Shown here piece by piece: positions 1 to 4,851 of a stretch of DNA of 6,471 nt. The DNA lies in NCBI GenBank assembly GCA_052388025.1, contig JBQTIP010000072.1, forward strand, positions 1 through 6,471, given 5' to 3'. Positions within the stretch are counted from its first letter, which is position 1; each line of letters begins with the position of its first letter. Origin of the DNA: JBQTIP01 sp052388025. GTDB taxonomy: Bacteria > Actinomycetota > UBA4738 > HRBIN12. Both the position numbers and the translations under genes were made by a program. The notes under the pieces were generated by a model. The model worked only from the letters and a program-made list of their open reading frames with translations, did not search any database and had not been told where the DNA came from.

Positions 1-266
1 TTCAGGAAAATCGAGTTACCACCCCTCAACCACGAGGTCGCGCTGTATCCAGCTGGTCCGGGAGGTCTCGGATCCCATGCCCCGTTGGCTCCCCCAGGGA
101 CCATGGTCCGCACCACCCCGGCGACGCGAGCCCTTCGACCAGTGCCTCGCGGGCAGGGGCCTCAGACCACCGGGTTCCGTCGCGGCCGATGACCTCGTGG
201 CCGCCGGCGGACGTGCTCGGCCATGTTCGTCCTAATCCGGCCGACGCCGACCATACTGAGTTGCAG
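1..266 (-). pseudogene. gnd: 6-phosphogluconate dehydrogenase N-terminus, frame-broken and cut by window edge
   Basis: No single frame is open, but three-frame reading recovers the NAD(P)-binding start of a 6-phosphogluconate dehydrogenase. From 266 leftward one reads LQLSMVGVGRIRTNMAEHVR, which resembles the family's MVGLGRMGANM dinucleotide-binding start. After a shift near 205 comes GGHEVIGRD, then pieces resembling NPVV, EALVEGLASP and VRTMVPGG in changing frames, then RDLPDQLDT, and near the left edge DLVVEGGNSIF, like the family's DLVIDGGNS. The enzyme oxidatively decarboxylates 6-phosphogluconate to ribulose-5-phosphate in the cytosol. The third glycine of the GxGxxG fold is Arg here, a substitution as well as the indels. 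The first codon is CTG (264-266), 2 bases after the tal-pgi stop, so an ATG may have been lost. This position fits a pentose-phosphate operon. The identity is inferred from piecemeal similarity; the lack of a continuous frame is seen directly. Confidence 0.72.
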
Positions 267-268
267 CG

Positions 269-2203
269 CTACACCACGTCCATGAGTTCTTCCGGCGTGA
301 CCCGGGCGAGCCTCCGGCCCCGGGCGAAGAGGGCTCGGAGGTCGCCCAGGGCCTGCGCGTCGATGAGCCGTCCGAATGTGTACGGCTTCCCCGGGATCGG
401 GAGGTCGACTTCCCTTCCACGGTCCACCACTTGGATGAAGACGCCGCTGTCCGGCCCGCCCTTGTGGAGCTGCCCCGTGGAGTGCAAAAAGCGGGGCCCG
501 AAGCCCATGGTCGTGGCCACCTGGTGCCGGTCCCTGATGGCCAGGCGTACCCGGTGAAGGGCAGCCTCAGTCTCAGGCGTCCGGTCCAGGTAGGCCTGGA
601 TAGCCACGTAATCGGGCGCCTTCACCGACTCCAGGAGTTCGGAGAGAGTGGCTACGGCGACAGCCTCCGGTCCGGCCCCCTCCAGGACCTCCCGGGCCGC
701 CAGCTTGGCCTCCTCCACGTCGGACTGGTCGAACGGATTGATGCCCAGGATGTGTCCGGCGACCGCCGTTGCGAACTCGAACCGGAAGAGCTCCGCTCCG
801 AGCTTGGCGGGGCCCGAGAAGTCGACCTGGACGACCGGATGGCCGGCCGAGCGGAGGGGGTCGAGCGCCCGGTGCTCGCCCAGGGCCGCGAACAGTCGAT
901 CCTCGCCGTAGACGTCGGAGGGTCCCAGATCCTCGCCCGCGACGGGGATGATCCCGGTCCCCTCCTTTCCCGTCGACTCCGCGAGCAACTGCTCCGACCA
1001 GTCTCCGAAGGCCGTTACCTCGGGTGGGAGGACGAGGGTGAGCTTGTCGCGGCCCGCCCGGGCCGCCCCGCCCATCGCGGCTCCCAGCCAGGCACCCGGG
1101 TTGTCGGATGTCCCGATGCACGGGTCGCAGGCACAGGCCATTTCCTCGGCGCCGTCGAGGAGCCCATGTAGGTCCGCTCCGATCAGGGCCGCCGGAACCA
1201 GGCCGAAGAGCGACAGCGCCGAGTAGCGGCCTCCGATGTCCGGAGGGTTCAGGAACACAGCTCGGAACGCTCGGGCCAGGGCCAAGGTCTCCAAGGGAGT
1301 GCCGGCGTCGGTGATGGCTACGAACCGTTGGCCTCGGGGGACCTTCTCCCAGAAGTGGGCGAGGTGGGAGAAGGTCTCCACCGTCGTCCCCGACTTGCTG
1401 GCCACCAGAAACAGCGTCCGGTCGAGATCGAGGGACGCCTCCACTCGGGCGATCGTGCCGGGATGGGTGGTGTCCAGGACGATGAGCTCGAGGGATCCCG
1501 GCGCGGTCCCGAAGGTCCGGACAAACATCTCCGGGGCCAGGCTCGATCCACCCATACCGAGGAGGAGGGCATGGGTGAACCCGTCCGCCGCTACTTGCTT
1601 GGCGAAGGCCTCGAGCTCCCGGACTCGCTCTCGCATGAGCTCCGTGACGGTGAGCCAGCCCAGGCGGTTGGCGATCTCGGTGGACTCGGGCTTCCACACC
1701 GCGGGATCCTTCCTCCAGATCCGGGGCACCACCGCGTCCTCCGTCATCCGGTCCAGGCGCCGGCGTACCGGCTCCTCCAGGTAGCCGAGCGCGCTCGCCG
1801 CGTGGCGGCGGACCACCCGGGCCTCCTCCATGCGGGCCTGGATCGTCTCGAGGAGCTTCCGCAGGTCCTTCTCGAAAGCCGCGAGGCCTTCGTCCAGGAG
1901 CCTCGCGGTGACCGCAGAGAGGTCGACCCCGCGCTCGGCCAGGAGGGCCAACGTGGGCTCGGCCTCCTCCGCCCCCTCGAGCACGGCCGCCGGCCGGACC
2001 CTCCCGTGATCCCGGAAGGCATCCAGGGTGGCCTGGGTCATCGTGTTGACGGTGTCCGGCCCCACCAGCTCTTCGACGTACATGACGTCCGGGTAGGCGG
2101 GGTCCTTGGTCGAGGTCGAGGCCCACAGCGGACGCTGGACCCGGCCTCCGGCGCGGGCCAGGCGCTCCCACCGGTCTCCCGAGAAGATCCGGCGGAACCG
2201 CTG
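269..2203 (-). CDS. pgi: Transaldolase C-terminal part plus phosphoglucose isomerase segment (644 codons, open)
   Basis: The long open segment begins at Gln (2201-2203), right after the second frame slip. An automatic ORF can extend to 2329, but those ~42 residues are out of frame. Repaired-protein residues ~234-353 finish the transaldolase half (RPLWASTSTKDPAYPDVMYV, then GPDTVNTM). From ~354 the isomerase domain runs to the end: GMGGSSLAPEMF (~450), the sugar-phosphate loop ASKSGTTVET (~501-510), PGI signature GGRYSALSLFG (~557-567), catalytic-glutamate motif AESTGKEG (Glu ~642), and INPFDQSDVEEAK (~721-733), whose last Lys matches the PGI FDQxxVExxK lysine. The tail GPRFLHSTGQLHKGG (~802-816) is typical of this short fused PGI type. 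No internal stops and intact motifs show that this part has been under selection until recently. Confidence 0.9.
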   Translation of the reverse strand, partial: QRFRRIFSGDRWERLARAGGRVQRPLWASTSTKDPAYPDVMYVEELVGPDTVNTMTQATLDAFRDHGRVRPAAVLEGAEEAEPTLALLAERGVDLSAVTARLLDEGLAAFEKDLRKLLETIQARMEEARVVRRHAASALGYLEEPVRRRLDRMTEDAVVPRIWRKDPAVWKPESTEIANRLGWLTVTELMRERVRELEAFAKQVAADGFTHALLLGMGGSSLAPEMFVRTFGTAPGSLELIVLDTTHPGTIARVEASLDLDRTLFLVASKSGTTVETFSHLAHFWEKVPRGQRFVAITDAGTPLETLALARAFRAVFLNPPDIGGRYSALSLFGLVPAALIGADLHGLLDGAEEMACACDPCIGTSDNPGAWLGAAMGGAARAGRDKLTLVLPPEVTAFGDWSEQLLAESTGKEGTGIIPVAGEDLGPSDVYGEDRLFAALGEHRALDPLRSAGHPVVQVDFSGPAKLGAELFRFEFATAVAGHILGINPFDQSDVEEAKLAAREVLEGAGPEAVAVATLSELLESVKAPDYVAIQAYLDRTPETEAALHRVRLAIRDRHQVATTMGFGPRFLHSTGQLHKGGPDSGVFIQVVDRGREVDLPIPGKPYTFGRLIDAQALGDLRALFARGRRLARVTPEELMDVV

Positions 2204-2428
2204 GGTAGGCCATCCTGGCATTGGCGATGGCCGCCTTCCCCCGAAGCGGCGATCCCTTCGGGAGCTGGGCATCGACCTCAGTGTCCACACGGGAGACGAA
2301 GAAAGAGGCCACCGAGGCGACGCGGTCAAGGGCTTCCCCCATCTCCAAGCGCCGCTCCAGGCCTGCGAGGTAGGCCAGGGCGACAGCCTCGTAGGCGTCC
2401 ACCGAGAAGAGCAAAGTGATGTTCACCT

Positions 2429-2902
2429 TCACGCCGGCGGCGGTGAGCTCCTCCACCACGGGCGCCCCCTCCGGGTGCCTGGAACCTTGATCATGATGTT
2501 GGGCTTGGCGATCCTCTCCACCAGCTCACGGGCCGCGCCGATGGACCCCACGGTGTCGTGGGCCAGTCCCGGCTCGAGCTCGAAGGACACGAATCCGTCG
2601 GCGCCCGCGGTCTGCTCGAAGTCGGGGCGGAACAGGTCTGCAGCCATGCGAACGTCCTCCAAGGCGAGCTCGTAGAAGGCCTCGAGAGGAGCAAGGCCCC
2701 GCTTCGCAAGCTCCCGGATGGCTCCGTCGTAGTCGGCCGATCCGCTTATGGCCTTCCCGAAGATGGTGGGGTTCGAAGTCACCCCGGTCACCCCATCCTC
2801 CTTGATCAGGCGCTCCAGCACTCCGCCCGTGATGAGGCCGCGGCGGAGGAAGTCCAGCCAGATGCTTTGCCCGGCCTCGCGCAGCTGTCGCAATGGGTTC
2901 AT
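2429..2902 (-). CDS. tal: Transaldolase N-terminal reading-frame segment (start to premature stop)
   Basis: This is the first open segment of the fusion, 157 codons from ATG 2902. The first 143 are genuine transaldolase. Transaldolase signature 1 is GVTSNPTIF at about residues 40-48. Signature 2 is IMIKVPGT at about 136-143, with the Schiff-base lysine at Lys139 (codon 2486-2488). The frame breaks four codons after that lysine; the remaining 14 residues are out-of-frame Arg/Trp/Pro-rich sequence ending at TAG or TGA in 2429-2431. The proper continuation PEGAPVVEELTAAGVKVNIT lies one frame over from 2474 and carries the rest of the barrel to VDTEVDAQLPKGSPLRGKAA and IANARMAY near 2205. An in-frame extension upstream of 2902 (to 2971) runs through the phosphatase remnant and is not needed. 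Confidence 0.85.
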   Translation of the reverse strand: MNPLRQLREAGQSIWLDFLRRGLITGGVLERLIKEDGVTGVTSNPTIFGKAISGSADYDGAIRELAKRGLAPLEAFYELALEDVRMAADLFRPDFEQTAGADGFVSFELEPGLAHDTVGSIGAARELVERIAKPNIMIKVPGTRRGRPWWRSSPPPA

Positions 2903-3068
2903 GCCCGAACCTCCCGTGCAAGTTGGTAAGCCATCTCTCGGTGCCTTCCCAGGTGGCAATCCTCGTTCCACCGGACGATGACAGGGGTCTCCGGCTCGTA
3001 GCCGAGGTCCTACTCCACTCGGTCTCGCCGTGGCGGACCAGCACGACCTCGGGCGAGCGCTCAGCCAT
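2899..3068 (-). pseudogene. Histidine phosphatase (phosphoglycerate mutase-like), middle deleted
   Basis: The first 19 codons from ATG 3066-3068 read MAERSPEVVLVRHGETEWS. The RHGE box is the catalytic phosphohistidine motif of the histidine phosphatase superfamily. After about 3010 this frame becomes meaningless. A different frame from 3009 reads DLGYEPETPVIVRWNEDCHL and continues to GRHREMAYQLAREVRA with a stop at 2899-2901. This matches the usual C-terminal end of small histidine phosphatases (LGYExxxPVIxRWN). Members are normally around 180-200 residues, so roughly 130-150 codons, including the second catalytic histidine region, are absent and the joined ends are out of frame. The start overlaps the transketolase stop by 8 bases and the stop overlaps the tal-pgi start by 4. 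This suggests a metabolic sugar-phosphate phosphatase in a coupled operon; its substrate is unknown. Confidence 0.72.
2910..2915 (-). promoter_or_regulatory. Shine-Dalgarno site of tal-pgi
   Basis: GGGAGG on the minus strand, 7 bases before ATG 2902. It lies inside the last codons of the phosphatase, whose stop overlaps this start (ATGA). This supports the start at 2902 and coupled translation. Confidence 0.75.
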
Positions 3069-3180
3069 CAGGCACTCTCCCGACGTCCAGGAGCCGCCGC
3101 GCTCGCGACGCCACGTTCTCCGGAGTGAACCCGAACTTCTCGAAGAGCACCGGACCGGGAGCGGATGAACCGAAGCGGTC
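3061..3180 (-). pseudogene. tkt: Transketolase C-terminal remnant (39 codons)
   Basis: From 3180 leftward the minus strand reads DRFGSSAPGPVLFEKFGFTP, then ENVASRARRLLDVGRVPDG and TGA at 3061-3063. This matches the extreme C-terminus of transketolase (typically DRFGASAPG, then a helix ending in a short basic tail). Transketolase moves two-carbon ketol units using thiamine diphosphate and is normally ~650-700 residues, so well over 90% of the gene is missing, including the whole cofactor-binding region. Immediately upstream the sequence belongs to an unrelated gene in another frame (GTP cyclohydrolase-like). The stop overlaps the phosphatase ATG (ATGGCTGA), a normal operon junction, so the 3' end is native and the break is on the 5' side. 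Confidence 0.75.
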
Positions 3181-3181
3181 G

Positions 3182-3373
3182 ATCGAGCTCCATCCCGAAG
3201 GCCCCGAAGATCTCCGCGATGTAGCCCTCGAATCTCCGCCACTGCTCGTCGTCGAGCTTCCTGGGCCGCACGTGCTCCCAGAGCGTGGCCTCCTCAGGGT
3301 CCCCTACGACCTGCATCAGGCCGACCCTGTCTTCGGGACGCGGCACCACATGCGTCTCCGGCTCGCCCGTCAT
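3182..3373 (-). pseudogene. folE: GTP cyclohydrolase I-like N-terminal fragment (~64 codons)
   Basis: The start ATG 3371-3373 follows a perfect AGGAGGTGA site. The fragment begins MTGEPETHVVPRPEDRVGLM and later has LWEHVRPRKLDDEQWRRFEG followed by YIAEIFGAFGMELD. The last part resembles the N-terminal helix of the GTP cyclohydrolase I subgroup in which a similar helix is followed by a DTPxTxxTPxRF stretch. That continuation, and all zinc and catalytic residues (further C-terminal in the family), are missing. After Asp64 the frame runs into transketolase sequence read out of frame, ending in a chimeric tail at 3068. GTP cyclohydrolase I makes dihydroneopterin triphosphate for folate or pterins. 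The family call rests on remembered similarity of a non-catalytic region and is moderate. The good start signal and abrupt loss of identity at about 3180-3190 are seen directly. The in-frame ATG at 3427 is less likely to be the start because it lacks a comparable ribosome site. Confidence 0.5.
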
Positions 3374-3380
3374 CAACTCG

Positions 3381-3389
3381 TCACCTCCT
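3381..3389 (-). promoter_or_regulatory. Perfect Shine-Dalgarno (AGGAGGTGA) setting the folE-like start
   Basis: All nine bases are complementary to the 16S 3' end. The GGAGG core lies 10 bases before ATG 3373. This decides the start at 3373 over the upstream in-frame ATG at 3427. A perfect site in front of a gene that now ends after ~64 codons implies that the gene was once well expressed. Confidence 0.7.
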
Positions 3390-3437
3390 CGATCAGATGC
3401 CGCCCTCGCGGACGGCGTCTCCCTCATCGCACCCCCG

Positions 3438-3840
3438 TTAGTGCAGGGGCTCGGCCAGCCCGACCTCCATCTTGCCGTCGCGCTCCCGGACCTCGAGTTG
3501 GGGCTGCGGGAAGGCGGCCGGCCCTCCCTTGATGGAGCCGTCCGTCACCGAGAAGCTGGACCCGTACCGGGGGCAGGTCACGACGTCACCTTCCAGAGTC
3601 CCTCATCGAGAGGGCCCGCCCGCGTGGCAAACCGCTGAGATCGCGTGCAGGTTGACCGCTGCCACACGATCAGGACGGAAATCCCGTTGGTCTGGACACC
3701 CCAGATCTGACCCTCGGGGAAGTCCTCGGCCACGCCGACGACAACGTGCTCACCTGGGCCCTCTACGAAGTAGCCCCGGTTGACGCCGGCGCCGAAAGCG
3801 AAGGACCAGGTGGCCGCCGGAAGGTACATCCCCAGGACAT
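3438..3840 (-). pseudogene. DUF2231/Rieske-type [2Fe-2S] protein remnant, several frameshifts
   Basis: Three-frame reading gives a Rieske domain. One frame from about 3800 reads FGAGVNRGYFVEGPGEHVVV and then EDFPEGQIWGVQTNGISVLI. A second frame gives NLHAISAVCHAGGP. PLDEG returns in the first frame, and GTLEGDVVTCPRYGSSF then runs in the second frame to SIKGGPAAFPQPQLEVRERD and stop TAA 3438-3440. Rieske domains bind a 2Fe-2S cluster through C-x-H and C-x2-H. Here the first box is C-H with no spacer (codons 3629-3624) and the second is CPRY, with Tyr in place of His (3564-3566), so both boxes are damaged. An in-frame TGA lies at 3603-3605. Before GVNR, broken frames hint at YL..GGHLV, typical of proteins with an N-terminal DUF2231 membrane domain. 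That domain is absent upstream, so the gene is also 5'-truncated. Electron transfer is the likely former role; the partner is unknown. Confidence 0.68.
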
Positions 3841-3926
3841 GACGAAACCTACGCCTACTGTTCGAAGGGATGTGAGGTGACCCACGTCGAGGTCAGGTGA
3901 GCCGAGTTCAGCCTCTCACATGCGGC

Positions 3927-4355
3927 TCAACGCCAACGCCGCCAATTGACGGCCCCTTCCTTGGAACCAGCCGTCACTTCTCCCTTCCATCCTTCGAAGG
4001 CGGCCAAGACTTCCCCCTTCTCACGCTCGGGCACGCCGAAGTGATCAAGGGTGCGGCCAAGCTCCGCATCGACCTCATCGAAGACCTCGGGTGGGATCTT
4101 CAAATCGAAGTGAGCGTCGCGCAGCTCTCTGGCTGTGTACTGAAAGGGTCCGCCCGCCAGCGACGCAACCCACAGCGTCCTCAGGAACTTGAGGCCCGGC
4201 AACCGCCCGGCGTATGTCACCGTGTGCCATTCCTTCAGCTCGGGGTTGGCGTCGACCACCTTCTGGTTCTTCAGTAGTTGGTCGCTGAAGTGGTCCACTA
4301 CAGCTGCTATGGCGTAGATGCCACCGAGGCGTTCATACAGAGTCGGCTCAGCCAT
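3927..4355 (-). CDS. Truncated hemoglobin, group I-like
   Basis: An intact 142-codon gene; group I truncated hemoglobins are about 115-140 residues. TLYERLGGIYAIAAVVDHFS (5-24) is the A/B-helix signature. LPGLKFLRTLWVASLAGGPF (52-71) covers the E helix and the GGP turn. The likely proximal heme ligand is His82 in RELRDAHFDL. The B9/B10 pair, usually Phe-Tyr, reads Phe23-Ser24, and a clear CD-loop Phe is not obvious, so the distal pocket may differ from oxygen-stabilising members. The short tail after ~127 (TAGSKEGAVNWRRWR) is basic and aromatic. These small cytosolic heme proteins bind O2 or NO; the role here is not shown. The start at 4355 has AGGAGGAGG 5 bases upstream and a second AGGAGGA before that. 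It is the first gene of the minus-strand series, with the broken Rieske gene ~90 bases downstream, and is divergent from the antiporter. Confidence 0.88.
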   Translation of the reverse strand: MAEPTLYERLGGIYAIAAVVDHFSDQLLKNQKVVDANPELKEWHTVTYAGRLPGLKFLRTLWVASLAGGPFQYTARELRDAHFDLKIPPEVFDEVDAELGRTLDHFGVPEREKGEVLAAFEGWKGEVTAGSKEGAVNWRRWR

Positions 4356-4360
4356 GGCTT

Positions 4361-4380
4361 CCTCCTCCTATTGTCCTCCT
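4361..4380 (-). promoter_or_regulatory. Doubled Shine-Dalgarno upstream of the globin
   Basis: On the minus strand AGGAGGAGG (4361-4369) sits 5 bases from ATG 4355, and a second AGGAGGA (4374-4380) lies 5 bases further upstream. Only the first is at useful spacing. The pair confirms the start and suggests efficient translation. Confidence 0.6.
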
Positions 4381-4543
4381 TGCTGGCTGACCACGACCTT
4401 CGGACCGCGGCCACTCGCTCAAACACGCGTGACCAGGCGCACCACCTCCCAAGCGACTCTGCCCCTGAAGACCGTCCGCTGTGGTCCGCTTTCGTCACAC
4501 CCTACCACCCCTGCTAGCGGAGAGAAAGCCCCGGATCCCTGTG

Positions 4544-4567
4544 CCGATTTGCGCACCTGCAAATCGG
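4544..4567. repeat. Perfect 9-bp inverted repeat (hairpin) with 6-base loop
   Basis: CCGATTTGC, then loop GCACCT, then GCAAATCGG. No T-run follows on either strand, so it is not a typical rho-independent terminator. Its right arm overlaps the outer limit of the transposase-end repeat, where the shared GCACCTG begins, so it could be a transposon-end structure. Confidence 0.6.
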
Positions 4568-4689
4568 ACTTCCCCGCAGCCCCACCGGTGCCGACCCGCC
4601 CCCTGGCTAGCCGGGCGCGTTTCTCTCGCTCCGAGCGATCTGACTCACGTTCTCGTAGGAGAAGGGGCTCCCCGATCCCGGTCGCTGAT
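4553..4689 (-). mobile_element. Transposase-end remnant, copy A (decayed)
   Basis: Homologous to 6083-6220 in the same orientation. Over the best-matching ~85 bases (4605-4689) I count about eight mismatches and two single-base insertions by eye. On the minus strand it corresponds to the last ~28 codons of the copy B transposase frame (compare FSYENVSQIARSERNAPG with B's FSYQNVSRIVRSERRAPG), followed by the same TAG (4607-4609) and ~45 further related bases. Two extra bases, in C-rich runs on the coding strand, break the frame. Homology stops at 4689, so nothing remains of the rest of the gene. Confidence 0.7.
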
Positions 4690-4695
4690 CGATCA

Positions 4696-4731
4696 CTAGG
4701 ACGAGTGGCCTGCCTAGGATGAGTGGCCTGA
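4696..4731. repeat. 18-bp direct tandem repeat, two units
   Basis: CTAGGACGAGTGGCCTGC (4696-4713) is followed immediately by CTAGGATGAGTGGCCTGA (4714-4731), 16 of 18 bases identical. It lies 121 bases before the antiporter ATG, right where homology to the transposon remnant ends. It could be a two-site operator for the antiporter or a scar beside the element; there is no evidence for either beyond position. Confidence 0.6.
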
Positions 4732-4841
4732 TCCAGCGAGAGTTCGGCTGGTTGTTCGCAAGGTCGTGCCCTCCGTGCAGCTCGCGGGGCGACTAACCTG
4801 AAGCGTACCTGCCGGTCCAGGCGGATGGTTGGGTCCGGATT

Positions 4842-4846
4842 GGGAG
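4842..4846 (+). promoter_or_regulatory. Shine-Dalgarno deciding the antiporter start
   Basis: GGGAG lies 5 bases before ATG 4852. The upstream in-frame ATG at 4825 has no comparable site and would add a nine-residue Gly/Val-rich leader before the first membrane segment, so 4852 is preferred. Confidence 0.6.
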
Positions 4847-4851
4847 TCCGC

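Larger units (their letters stand above)
269..2902 (-). pseudogene. tal-pgi: Bifunctional transaldolase / glucose-6-phosphate isomerase, two compensating frameshifts
   Basis: This is a fusion of transaldolase (dihydroxyacetone transfer between sedoheptulose-7-P and glyceraldehyde-3-P) and phosphoglucose isomerase (glucose-6-P to fructose-6-P), linking the pentose phosphate pathway to glycolysis in the cytosol. The start at 2902 has GGGAGG 7 bases upstream. Codons 1-143 read in one frame. A base is missing in the G run at 2473-2475 (plus strand), so the next 90 codons (2474-2205) read one frame over. An extra base in the G run at 2203-2205 restores the first frame for 644 codons to the TAG at 269-271. 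Repaired, the protein is 877 residues, somewhat short of the ~950 I recall for such fusions. As sequenced, translation stops at 2429 after 157 residues. Active-site motifs of both halves are well kept, so either inactivation is recent or the indels are sequence errors in homopolymers. It overlaps the upstream phosphatase stop by ATGA and abuts gnd. Confidence 0.9.
4356..4851. other. Divergent intergenic region (~500 bases), no supported gene
   Basis: The region lies between the divergent globin and antiporter genes. From 4382 to 4543 I see no recognisable gene, RNA or repeat; a small minus-strand frame here overlaps the globin start out of frame and has no family resemblance. From 4544 to 4731 it holds a hairpin, a decayed transposase end and an 18-bp tandem repeat, listed separately. 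From 4732 to 4851 I see only the antiporter leader, where TAACCT at 4794-4799 could be a -10 element but has no convincing -35 partner. Promoters for both genes should lie in this region, but I cannot place them. Confidence 0.5.

Noticed and set aside
431..1171. Long plus-strand open frame opposite pgi
   Set aside because: Antisense shadow of a GC-rich coding region; low complexity, no family resemblance, no start signal, and the opposite strand carries clear PGI motifs.
573..2204. Continuation of the middle minus-strand frame for over 500 codons beyond the second slip
   Set aside because: Only the part above 2205 matches transaldolase; beyond that it is Gly/Arg/Pro-rich out-of-frame sequence.
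1328..2419. 363-codon plus-strand open frame
   Set aside because: Antisense shadow of tal-pgi; the translation is Arg/Gly/Pro-rich with no domain and crosses both frameshift sites of the real gene.
2203..2476. Programmed ribosomal frameshifting in tal-pgi
   Set aside because: It would need a shift in one direction and, 90 codons later, a shift in the other. No slippery heptamer with a clear downstream structure was seen, and no family precedent is known to me. Homopolymer indels are simpler.
2903..3242. Upstream in-frame extensions of the tal-pgi and phosphatase frames
   Set aside because: They run through neighbouring genes out of frame; the ATG starts at 2902 and 3068 have family-matching N-termini and operon-style overlaps.
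4544..4620. tRNA-like sequence (CTGCAAA resembling a Cys anticodon loop)
   Set aside because: The flanking bases do not form an anticodon stem, and no T-arm (TTCGA) or acceptor stem is present; the pairing is a simple inverted repeat.
4794..4799. TAACCT as a -10 promoter element for the antiporter
   Set aside because: No plausible -35 at the right spacing; too weak to list as a feature in GC-rich DNA.
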